DNA of 7,578 nucleotides from Candidatus Omnitrophota bacterium (GTDB lineage Bacteria > Omnitrophota > Gorgyraeia > Gygaellales > Profunditerraquicolaceae). Shown here in pieces: positions 1-5,514 of this stretch. Under the pieces are notes generated by a model. The model did not search any database, had not been told where the DNA came from, and saw nothing but the letters and a program-made list of their open reading frames with translations. The stretch lies in assembly GCA_028717055.1 (NCBI GenBank), contig JAQUOO010000058.1, positions 1 to 7,578 on the forward strand, written 5' to 3'. Within the stretch, counting starts at the first letter, position 1. Each line of letters opens with the position of its first letter. Position numbers and translations under genes: made by a program.

Positions 1-326
1 TATTAAGGGGTAAACATAAAGCGGTATTTACTCCGCATGTAGACACCGGAGATAATGTTGTGGTTATAAACACGGCTAAAATCAGGATTAGCGGCCGGAA
101 ATCCAAGCAAAAAGTATACCGCCGTTATTCCGGTTATCCGGGAGGCTTAAGGGAAGTAACTTTTGAGAAGATGTTTACGAATAAGCCTACAACCGTATTT
201 AAGCTTGCGGTTAGGCGTATGCTTCCCGCAGGAGCCTTGGGCCATGTCATGTTGAAGAAATTGAAGATTTATGCCGATGATAAACATGCGCAGATAGCGC
301 AAAAGCCGCAAATTTTGGAGGTTTGA
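1..326 (+). CDS. rplM: 50S ribosomal protein L13, 3' part (5' end outside window)
   Basis: L13 is an early-assembling protein of the large ribosomal subunit that binds 23S rRNA. The reading frame is open from the left edge (first full codon at 3) to TGA at 324-326, giving 107 residues; full L13 is about 142-150, so roughly 35-40 N-terminal residues lie outside. The family core is plain: GDNVVVINTAKIRISG, then the signature KVYRRYSGYPGGL, AVRRMLPAGALG, and the C-terminal AQKPQIL. An internal GTG at 60 is not the start, because conserved L13 sequence (RGKHKAVFTPHVDTGD) continues upstream of it. rpsI follows after 9 nt, the usual L13-S9 pair. Identification is secure; only the length is uncertain. 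Confidence 0.97.
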   Translation, partial: LRGKHKAVFTPHVDTGDNVVVINTAKIRISGRKSKQKVYRRYSGYPGGLREVTFEKMFTNKPTTVFKLAVRRMLPAGALGHVMLKKLKIYADDKHAQIAQKPQILEV

Positions 327-335
327 ATAAATTAA

Positions 336-731
336 ATGGGAGAAACAACAAAATATACAGCTGTAGGGAGGCGTAAGGAATCAGTGGCCAGAGTAATTCT
401 TGTTCCCGGTAAGGGAGATTTTACCATCAATAGCCGTCCTTACGAGAAATACTTTTTAAGAGAAACCGACCGTATAATCGTGAAACAGCCTTTAGAGGCA
501 ACCAATAATATGAACAAGTATGATGTTATCGCCAACATTGCGGGAGGCGGGCTAACCGGACAGGCAGGGGCTCTAAGATTAGGTATCTCCAGGGCGTTGA
601 TTTCTATTGATCCGGCGCTTAAGGATTTATTGCGCAAACAGAATTATTTGACCCGTGACCCTCGCGCCAAAGAGCGCAAGAAGTATGGGCAAAAGGGCGC
701 GCGTAAACGCTTCCAGTGGACTAAGAGGTAG
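336..731 (+). CDS. rpsI: 30S ribosomal protein S9
   Basis: S9 belongs to the head of the small ribosomal subunit, and its basic C-terminal tail reaches the P-site tRNA. The 131-residue product has the usual bacterial length. It opens with the conserved TAVGRRKESVARV, carries the central glycine-rich GGGLTGQAGALRLGISRAL, then LTRDPRAKERKKYGQKGARK, and ends in the expected basic tail FQWTKR with the terminal K-R. The start ATG at 336 agrees with the family N-terminus. A GGAGG at 317-321, inside the last codons of rplM, is the likely ribosome binding site, although its 14-nt spacing is long. It is the last gene of the ribosomal operon; an intrinsic terminator lies 43 nt beyond its stop. Confidence 0.98.
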   Translation: MGETTKYTAVGRRKESVARVILVPGKGDFTINSRPYEKYFLRETDRIIVKQPLEATNNMNKYDVIANIAGGGLTGQAGALRLGISRALISIDPALKDLLRKQNYLTRDPRAKERKKYGQKGARKRFQWTKR

Positions 732-774
732 TATATAAAATAAAAGTCAAAAATAAAAAGCCATTAGTTATATA

Positions 775-803
775 AAAACCCCGCTGAAAGCCAGCGGGGT
801 TTT
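775..803 (+). terminator. Rho-independent terminator after rpsI
   Basis: A perfect 12-bp stem, AAAACCCCGCTG pairing with CAGCGGGGTTTT, encloses a 5-nt loop (787-791). The GC-rich part is 8 bp and is followed directly by four T residues that themselves pair with the leading A run. It should end rplM-rpsI transcription and separate it from the arg unit. Because the A and T tracts are symmetric it could also work in the other direction, but no gene converges from the right. The AT-rich stretch 732-774 before it shows nothing else. Confidence 0.93.
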
Positions 804-831
804 GCATTTTATGTTCCCGACGAGAAAAGGC

Positions 832-860
832 TTGACTACGACGGGATTTTATTCTAAGAT
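832..860 (+). promoter_or_regulatory. Sigma70-type promoter for the arg cluster
   Basis: TTGACT at 832-837 (5/6 match to the -35 consensus) and TAAGAT at 855-860 (4/6 match to the -10, keeping TA at the start and AT at the end) are separated by exactly 17 nt. The site lies between the rpsI terminator and argC. The expected transcription start near 867 leaves a leader of only about 20 nt, just enough for the ribosome binding site AGGAG at 876-880. That leader has no room for an attenuator or riboswitch. No clear ArgR-type palindrome overlaps it. Confidence 0.7.
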
Positions 861-887
861 TAAAAATATATTTATAGGAGATTAGCG

Positions 888-1910
888 ATGGTAAATGTCG
901 GAATCGTGGGGGTGACCGGGTATACAGGAGAAGAGTTGATCCGGCTTCTGCTTAACCACCCGCAAGTTAAAATTTCCGGGCTTTTTTCAGGCAGCGCCTT
1001 CGGTAAACCGGTTTCTAGGATATTCCCCAAGTTTACCGGCAAACTCGAATTAGTTTGTTTGAAAGCGGATATAAAGAACATCGTCGATAAATGTGATGTT
1101 GTATTCTTGGCTTTACCGCATACTTCTTCGATGGACTTGGTCCCTAGATTGGTTAAAGCGGGTAAAAGGGTAATTGACCTAAGCGCCGATTATAGGCTGA
1201 AGGATTCTAAAGTCTATGAAGAATTTTATCAATACAGGCATAAAGATAAACCGAACTTAAAAACTTCCGTTTACGGACTCCCTGAATTATGCCGGGCCGA
1301 AATAAAAAAAGCGAAGATTGTCGCTAACCCGGGATGCTATCCTACGGCAGCAATACTGGCGTTAGCCCCGCTGGTGGCTTTGGGCCCGGTGGATTTTAAT
1401 TCGATAATCATCGATGCCAAATCAGGCGTAAGCGGCGCCGGGAGAAAGAAAACCGAGGAATTCTTTTCTTCGCAAGATAAAGAGAATTTCAAGGCCTATA
1501 AGGTTGGAGTGCATCAGCATACTCCGGAAATCAATCAGGCGCTATCGAAGCTGGCGGGTAAAAAGATTAATGTAACTTTTGTGCCGCATCTATTGCCGGT
1601 AAGAGCAGGAATACTGGAGACGATATATGTGCAGAAAATTCAAAATTCAAAATTCAAAATTCAGAAACCGGTTGATTTATACAAGAAGTTTTACAAAAAT
1701 GAGCCTTTCGTAAGGATAAAAGCGCAAGGGGAATTCCCGGGGTTAAAAGATGCGGTAGGCACTAATTTTTGCTACATAGGAATAATGGATAATCCTGACA
1801 GCGTGATTATAATTTGCGCTATCGATAATCTTATAAAAGGGGCTTCTGGCCAGGCAGTGCAGAATATGAATATAATGTATGGATTCCCGGAGACAATGGG
1901 GTTATTATAA
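888..1910 (+). CDS. argC: N-acetyl-gamma-glutamyl-phosphate reductase
   Basis: ArgC makes N-acetylglutamate semialdehyde from N-acetylglutamyl phosphate with NADPH, the third step of arginine synthesis in the cytoplasm. The 340 residues match the family length. The N-terminus has the nucleotide-binding GxxGxxG (G8, G11, G14 in GVTGYTGEE). The catalytic cysteine is C150 in NPGCYPTA, followed by AKSGVSGAGR, and the catalytic-histidine motif is HQHTPEI (H209, H211). The C-terminal DNLIKGASGQAVQNMN is typical. AGGAG at 876-880 lies 7 nt before ATG, so the start is well supported. It is the first gene of the arg unit, directly behind the promoter. Oddity: residues about 249-260 (QKIQNSKFKIQK) come from four tandem copies of a 7-nt repeat in a segment between conserved blocks. 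The frame and all active-site motifs are intact, so activity is expected. Confidence 0.96.
   Translation: MVNVGIVGVTGYTGEELIRLLLNHPQVKISGLFSGSAFGKPVSRIFPKFTGKLELVCLKADIKNIVDKCDVVFLALPHTSSMDLVPRLVKAGKRVIDLSADYRLKDSKVYEEFYQYRHKDKPNLKTSVYGLPELCRAEIKKAKIVANPGCYPTAAILALAPLVALGPVDFNSIIIDAKSGVSGAGRKKTEEFFSSQDKENFKAYKVGVHQHTPEINQALSKLAGKKINVTFVPHLLPVRAGILETIYVQKIQNSKFKIQKPVDLYKKFYKNEPFVRIKAQGEFPGLKDAVGTNFCYIGIMDNPDSVIIICAIDNLIKGASGQAVQNMNIMYGFPETMGLL
1635..1662 (+). repeat. Four tandem AAAATTC heptamers inside argC
   Basis: Four perfect consecutive copies of AAAATTC fill 28 nt in frame with argC. Since 7 is not a multiple of 3, the copies are read in changing frames and give KIQNSKFKI with flanking Q and K. 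The word is also the second heptad of the left arms of the palindromes at 1915-2033 and 4053-4180. It sits between the conserved strand ending TIYV and the helix starting LYKKFY, where the family varies in length and sequence, which may explain why it was tolerated. Confidence 0.85.
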
Positions 1911-1914
1911 ATCC

Positions 1915-2033
1915 AAATGACAAAATTCAAAATCCAAAATAAATTCAAAACCCAAATTTCAAAACAAACGTTTTGTTATTTGGGATTTGTCATTTAAATT
2001 TATTTTGAATTTTGTGCTTTTTCATTTGACATT
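1915..2033. repeat. Heptad-phased palindromic element, copy 1 (argC-argJ)
   Basis: This AT-rich imperfect inverted repeat fills the 126-nt argC-argJ gap. The left arm reads as 7-nt words (AAATGAC, AAAATTC, AAAATCC), an 11-nt word (1936-1946), then three more heptads to 1967. The right arm, read on the - strand, has the same order: three heptads, an 11-nt word (1996-2006), three heptads. The centre is AAACGTTT (1966-1973). An inner hairpin pairs CCCAAAT 1951-1957 with ATTTGGG 1978-1984 and CAAAAC 1960-1965 with GTTTTG 1970-1975. Its first 30 nt (1915-1944) are identical to 4060-4089. It contains no open frame of substance and no transposase; the internal stop TAA at 1995-1997 also closes the argJ frame upstream. 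Confidence 0.85.
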
Positions 2034-2036
2034 AAA

Positions 2037-3173
2037 ATGAAGATATATAAAAAAGCAATCTTACCGTCAGGTTTTAAGGCCAGCGGGATATCTTGTGGAA
2101 TCAAGAAATCCGGCAAACCCGACTTGGCTTTATTTTTCTCTGAAATCCCCGCGAAAGCCGCTTGCGTATTTACAACCAATAGCATATTGGCTGCTCCGGT
2201 TATCCTGTGCAAAGACTATTTAAAGAGAAGCGATTTTTTCCAGGCGGTTATTGCTAATAGCGCAAATGCGAATTGTTTTACCGCCGAGCAGGGGTTAAAA
2301 GACGCGCGGGAGACCTCGCAAACTTTAGCCGCGGCGCTTGGGTTAAAGAAAGAGAATATCCTGGTTGCTTCAACCGGAATAATCGGCAAGAGGCTGCAAA
2401 TTGGTAAGATTAAATCTGGCATCCCCGAACTAGTGAAAAAATTATCTTATGGGGGCGCCCATGAGGCTCAAGAGGCTATCTTGACTACCGATACTTTTGC
2501 TAAAGGAGTTTCAGTTAGGTTAAATATAGGCTCAAAATCCATAACCATATGCGGGGTGGCTAAGGGCGCCGGAATGATCGCGCCGAATATGGCAACACTT
2601 TTAAGTTTTATTTTTACGGATGCCAACATATCCAGGCCAGCGCTTAATCAGGCATTGAAAGCGGCGGTAAAAGACTCTTTTAACTGTATAACCGTTGATG
2701 GTTGCATGAGCACGAATGATTCGGTTATGCTTTTGGCAAACGGAGCCAGCGGGAGCGCTTTGATCAGCAAAGGCAGGAATCTGGATTTATTTATCCAGGG
2801 CCTGGCTATTGTTTGTCTGGAATTGGCTAAAATGATAGTTAAAGACGCAGAGGGCGCAAGTAAATTTATCAAGATAAAAGTCGTCTCCGCCAAAAATTAC
2901 GCAGAAGCTAAAGCAGTGGCATTGAATATAGCCAATTCCAGTCTTTTTAAAACAGCTGTCTACGGCCAGAATCCCAATTTCGGCAGGATCGCTGCCGCCG
3001 CGGGATCCGGCGGAATAAAGATTAAAGAAGAAGATTTGAAAGTCAAGGTCAGTCCTCTAAAGAAGAAAGACATAGATGTTGAAGTTGCGTTGGGCCGGGG
3101 TAAAGCAGGCGCTACAGTTTATACTTCGGACCTTACGCCTGAATATATTAAAATTAACGCGGAATATAATTAA
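2037..3173 (+). CDS. argJ: Glutamate N-acetyltransferase (ornithine acetyltransferase)
   Basis: ArgJ transfers the acetyl group from N-acetylornithine to glutamate, giving ornithine and recycling N-acetylglutamate; some members also acetylate glutamate from acetyl-CoA, which cannot be decided here. The 378 residues are close to the family norm. It shows LPSGFKASGISCGIK at the N-terminus, the self-cleavage region KGAGMIAPNMATLLSFI with the nucleophile threonine at T187 (cut expected between A186 and T187 into alpha and beta chains), TVDGCMSTND, GQNPNFGRIAAAAG, and the C-terminal YTSDLTPEYIKINAEYN. The start at 2037 is forced: from the in-frame TAA at 1995-1997 to this ATG there is no ATG, GTG or TTG. 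No Shine-Dalgarno is visible, because the preceding sequence is the palindromic element. The C in TVDGCMSTND replaces an aspartate I recall as usual. argB follows after 12 nt. Confidence 0.95.
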   Translation: MKIYKKAILPSGFKASGISCGIKKSGKPDLALFFSEIPAKAACVFTTNSILAAPVILCKDYLKRSDFFQAVIANSANANCFTAEQGLKDARETSQTLAAALGLKKENILVASTGIIGKRLQIGKIKSGIPELVKKLSYGGAHEAQEAILTTDTFAKGVSVRLNIGSKSITICGVAKGAGMIAPNMATLLSFIFTDANISRPALNQALKAAVKDSFNCITVDGCMSTNDSVMLLANGASGSALISKGRNLDLFIQGLAIVCLELAKMIVKDAEGASKFIKIKVVSAKNYAEAKAVALNIANSSLFKTAVYGQNPNFGRIAAAAGSGGIKIKEEDLKVKVSPLKKKDIDVEVALGRGKAGATVYTSDLTPEYIKINAEYN

Positions 3174-3185
3174 GCGAGGATAAAG

Positions 3186-4040
3186 ATGGATGAAGCAATT
3201 AGAAAGGCGGATGTATTGATTGAAGCCCTGCCGTATATAAAGAAATTTCATAAGAAAGTAATCGTCATAAAATACGGCGGAAGCATCTTGGGGGAAGAGA
3301 AAATCCGCAAAGGAGTTTTAGAGGATATTGTTTTCCTGAACTTTATGGGTTTGAAACCCGTATTGGTTCATGGAGGCGGTCCGAATATAAGCGACCGGAT
3401 GCGGCATTCCGGCAAAAAAACCGAATTCGTGGATGGGATGAGGGTAACTGATGAGGAAACCCTGGCTGTAGTAGAAGAGGAACTGCAGGCTTTAAATGAT
3501 ATTATCATTAAGGAAATCTCGGAGCTGGGGGCAAAGGCCGTGGGGCTAAACGGTAAAGCCGGCCAGCTTATCCAAGCCGAAAAGAAAAAAGCAAAGGTAG
3601 ATTTGGGGTTAGTCGGAGACATTATCGGAGTTAACTCTGAAATTATTCTGGAAGAATTGAAGAAAGACAAGATTGCGGTCGTTCTGCCCATGGGCAGCTC
3701 TAAAGACAAAAAAACTTATAACGTTAACGCCGATGAAGCAGCTGCCAGCGCCGCCGGTTCTCTGGGGGCAGAAAAGTTTGTTTTGTTGACTAACGTAAAG
3801 GGAATCTTGCGTAATCCTGACGATCCGCATTCGTTTATCTCAACCTTGACTACGCAGGAAGCTAAGGGGTTGATTGAAGAGAAAGTTATCCAGCAGGGTA
3901 TGATTCCCAAAGTCCAGGCTTGTATTGATGCTTTGGAAAAAGGCGTCAAGAAGACGCATATTATCGATGCGCGTATCCCGCATGGGCTGCTGCTTGAAAT
4001 ATTTACGGATAAGGGAATCGGGACTGAGATTGTTCGATAA
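3186..4040 (+). CDS. argB: N-acetylglutamate kinase, probably arginine-inhibited
   Basis: ArgB phosphorylates N-acetylglutamate with ATP, the second and usually controlling step of the pathway. The 284-residue product is an amino acid kinase fold. KYGGS (K29) and HGGGP (62-66) form the phosphate-binding part, FVDGMRVTD (81-89) the substrate side, YNVNADEAA holds the catalytic aspartate D183, and GMIPKV the conserved lysine K242. The N-terminal helix ADVLIEALPYIKKF and the C-terminal HIIDARIPHGLLLEIFTDKGIGT are features of the hexameric, arginine-sensitive class; E. coli-type kinases lack that N-terminal helix. Feedback inhibition is therefore inferred. GAGGA at 3176-3180, 5 nt before ATG, supports the start. 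It is tightly coupled to argJ (12 nt) and separated from argD by a palindromic element. Confidence 0.96.
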   Translation: MDEAIRKADVLIEALPYIKKFHKKVIVIKYGGSILGEEKIRKGVLEDIVFLNFMGLKPVLVHGGGPNISDRMRHSGKKTEFVDGMRVTDEETLAVVEEELQALNDIIIKEISELGAKAVGLNGKAGQLIQAEKKKAKVDLGLVGDIIGVNSEIILEELKKDKIAVVLPMGSSKDKKTYNVNADEAAASAAGSLGAEKFVLLTNVKGILRNPDDPHSFISTLTTQEAKGLIEEKVIQQGMIPKVQACIDALEKGVKKTHIIDARIPHGLLLEIFTDKGIGTEIVR

Positions 4041-4052
4041 AAGGTAATTTAA

Positions 4053-4180
4053 TAATGACAAATGACAAAATTCAAAATCCAAAATAAATCCAAAACTCAA
4101 ATGTCAAATTTTAAAACAAAAGCTTTGTCATTTGGTATTTGTCATTTGCGCTTATTTTGAATTTTGAGCTTTGGCCTTTG
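4053..4180. repeat. Heptad-phased palindromic element, copy 2 (argB-argD)
   Basis: This is the second member of the same family as 1915-2033. It begins with a tandem AATGACA AATGACA (4054-4067). The left arm continues with AAAATTC and AAAATCC, an 11-nt word (4081-4091), then AAAACTC, AAATGTC and two more heptads. The centre is the palindrome AAAGCTTT (4119-4126). The right arm runs GTCATTT, GGTATTT, GTCATTT, an 11-nt word (4148-4158), GAATTTT, GAGCTTT, GGCCTTT. Positions 4060-4089 equal 1915-1944 exactly, whereas the rest has diverged. No coding capacity is seen. The remaining 52 nt up to argD (4181-4232) are AT-rich and hold only a weak possible ribosome binding site. Confidence 0.85.
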
Positions 4181-4232
4181 AAATTAGCGGTTTTGTTTTA
4201 ACTTATATTTATCTTAACTTGGGCAAAATAAA

Positions 4233-5417
4233 ATGAAGCTAGAAGAAATTTTTCAAGCCTATAATGATTACATAATGCCTACTTACACCAAAGTTCCTTT
4301 GGTGTTTGTTAAGGGAAAGGGCTCTAAGCTTTGGGATATCCATAATAAGGCGTATTTGGATTTCTTCCCGGGTTGGGGTGTAGGCAGCCTCGGCCATTGC
4401 CATCCCAAGGTAATGCAGGCGGTACGGGATCAGGTCTCCAAACTTATTTTTATTCCGAATAACTATTATCATATCCCCCAGGCAAAGTTGGCCAGGGAGA
4501 TAGTTTATTGGTCGTATCCTGCCAAGGTGTTCTTTTGTAATTCCGGGGCAGAGGCTAATGAGGGGGCGTTTAAGCTGGCTAGAAAATTCGGGCAGGGCAG
4601 ATACGAAATCATAACTTTTGAAAATTCATTTCACGGAAGGACATTGGCGGCAGTTGCCGCAACCGGGCAAAAAAAATATCAGGAGGGTTTTAGCCCCATG
4701 CCCGAAGGTTTTAAGGCCGTTAAGTTTAACGATATTGCCGCAGTCGAAAATGCCGTCAATGACAAAACAGTTGCCATAATGCTTGAGCTTGTGCAGGGCG
4801 AAGGCGGAATAAACGTAGCCGGTAAAGATTTTGTTTTGGCGCTTAAGAAAATATGCTCTGAAAAGAAACTCTTGCTTATAGTAGATGAAGTCCAAACTGG
4901 AATTGGCCGGACCGGGAAATTGTTCGCCTATCAGCATTACGGTGTGACCCCGGATATAATGACTTTAGCCAAGGCTTTAGGCGGAGGCCTGCCTATCGGC
5001 GCAATGGTAGTCAGGAAAGAGATTGCCGATACTTTGGGGCCGGGAATGCACGCTTCAACTTTTGGCGGAGGCCCGGTTATAAGCCGGGCAGCTTTAGCTG
5101 TCCTCAAGGCGATACAAGAAGAAAAAGTGCTCAAGAATGTCAACTTGATGGGAGAATACCTAGTTGCGAAGCTGGATGCTTTAAAAGGAAGATGTTCCGT
5201 GGTAAAAGAAGTGAGAGGACTGGGCTTAATGGTTGGCCTGGAATTGAATATTGAGGGCAAGGCTATCGTTGATAAATGTATCAAGAAGGGGCTTTTGGTT
5301 AATTGCACGCACGCAAAGGTTTTGAGGCTTATGCCGGCGTTGAATGTTTCGAAAAAAGAAATAGATAAGGCGATAGCTATATTGAATGAAGTCTTAAAGG
5401 GAGTCAATATCCAATGA
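4233..5417 (+). CDS. argD: Acetylornithine aminotransferase
   Basis: ArgD is a PLP enzyme that makes N-acetylornithine from the semialdehyde with glutamate as amino donor. At 394 residues it has the normal class III aminotransferase length. NSGAEANE (103-110) and FHGR (133-136) contact PLP and substrate, VDEVQTGIGRTG contains the PLP-ring aspartate D218, and K247 in TLAKALGGGLPIGA forms the Schiff base; STFGGGP (275-281) follows. Two motif positions depart from the forms I recall: ELVQGEGG rather than EPVQGEGG, and STFGGGP rather than STFGGNP. Class III relatives overlap in substrate use, but the arg neighbours make ArgD by far the best call. ATG 4233 is the first start after an in-frame TAA at 4215-4217; only GGG at 4221-4223 resembles a Shine-Dalgarno. 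Its last codons (N-I-Q-stop) already lie in the next repeat element. Confidence 0.94.
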   Translation: MKLEEIFQAYNDYIMPTYTKVPLVFVKGKGSKLWDIHNKAYLDFFPGWGVGSLGHCHPKVMQAVRDQVSKLIFIPNNYYHIPQAKLAREIVYWSYPAKVFFCNSGAEANEGAFKLARKFGQGRYEIITFENSFHGRTLAAVAATGQKKYQEGFSPMPEGFKAVKFNDIAAVENAVNDKTVAIMLELVQGEGGINVAGKDFVLALKKICSEKKLLLIVDEVQTGIGRTGKLFAYQHYGVTPDIMTLAKALGGGLPIGAMVVRKEIADTLGPGMHASTFGGGPVISRAALAVLKAIQEEKVLKNVNLMGEYLVAKLDALKGRCSVVKEVRGLGLMVGLELNIEGKAIVDKCIKKGLLVNCTHAKVLRLMPALNVSKKEIDKAIAILNEVLKGVNIQ

Positions 5418-5511
5418 TTCAATGTCGAATGAAATCCCAATTACTCAATGCCTCAATTGGAAGTTGGGATTTGAAAATTCATTCGTCATTGGGGCTTGGA
5501 GATTGGGAATT
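5406..5511. repeat. Heptad-phased palindromic element, divergent type (argD-argF)
   Basis: An imperfect inverted repeat spans the argD end and the whole 97-nt argD-argF gap. The best arms are CAATGTCGAATG (5420-5431) against CATTCGTCATTG (5480-5491), 11 of 12 paired, and AAATCCCAA (5432-5440) against TTGGGATTT (5464-5472), perfect. Read on the - strand, the right arm divides into heptads beginning with AA (AATTCCC, AATCTCC, AAGCCCC, AATGACG), an 11-nt word (5473-5483), then AAATCCC and AACTTCC. The left arm mixes 7- and 8-nt words and also has an 11-nt word (5428-5438). The words are richer in C and G than in the other two elements, so this looks like a sister family with the same plan. Confidence 0.75.
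5498..5508 (+). promoter_or_regulatory. Ribosome binding site of argF, within the repeat
   Basis: GGAG at 5498-5501 and GGGA at 5505-5508 lie 13 and 6 nt before the ATG at 5515. Both belong to the heptad words of the right arm of the palindromic element. No other purine-rich stretch is present, so argF appears to use the repeat as its translation signal. This site supports a start at 5515 over an upstream in-frame ATG at 5422, which has no Shine-Dalgarno. Confidence 0.55.
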
Positions 5512-5514
5512 ACC

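Noticed and set aside
60..326. Short L13 starting at GTG 60
   Set aside because: Conserved L13 sequence is present in the same frame upstream to the window edge, so the gene is cut by the window and does not start at 60.
838..887. ArgR operator (ARG box) over the argC promoter
   Set aside because: The region is AT-rich, but no TGAAT/ATTCA-type palindrome pair of useful quality is seen.
1951..1984. Intrinsic terminator between argC and argJ
   Set aside because: The hairpin is AT-rich, has an internal loop and is not followed by a T run; it is better explained as the centre of the palindromic element.
1915..2033. CRISPR-like array because of short regular repeats
   Set aside because: Units are 7 nt with no spacers, and the whole is an inverted repeat; there are no cas genes.
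3368..3709. Long antisense open frames opposite argB and other arg genes, such as 3368-3709 and 4937-5440
   Set aside because: They lie fully opposite well-identified genes, show no family resemblance, and are shadows of the sense codon pattern.
4178..4208. Second promoter before argD (TTGAAA with TTATAT)
   Set aside because: The spacing is 19 nt and both boxes are weak in an AT-rich stretch; such matches are expected by chance.
5422..5514. 31-residue N-terminal extension of ArgF from ATG 5422
   Set aside because: The stretch is the palindromic element translated; there is no Shine-Dalgarno before 5422, and the 305-residue form from 5515 matches the family length and N-terminus.
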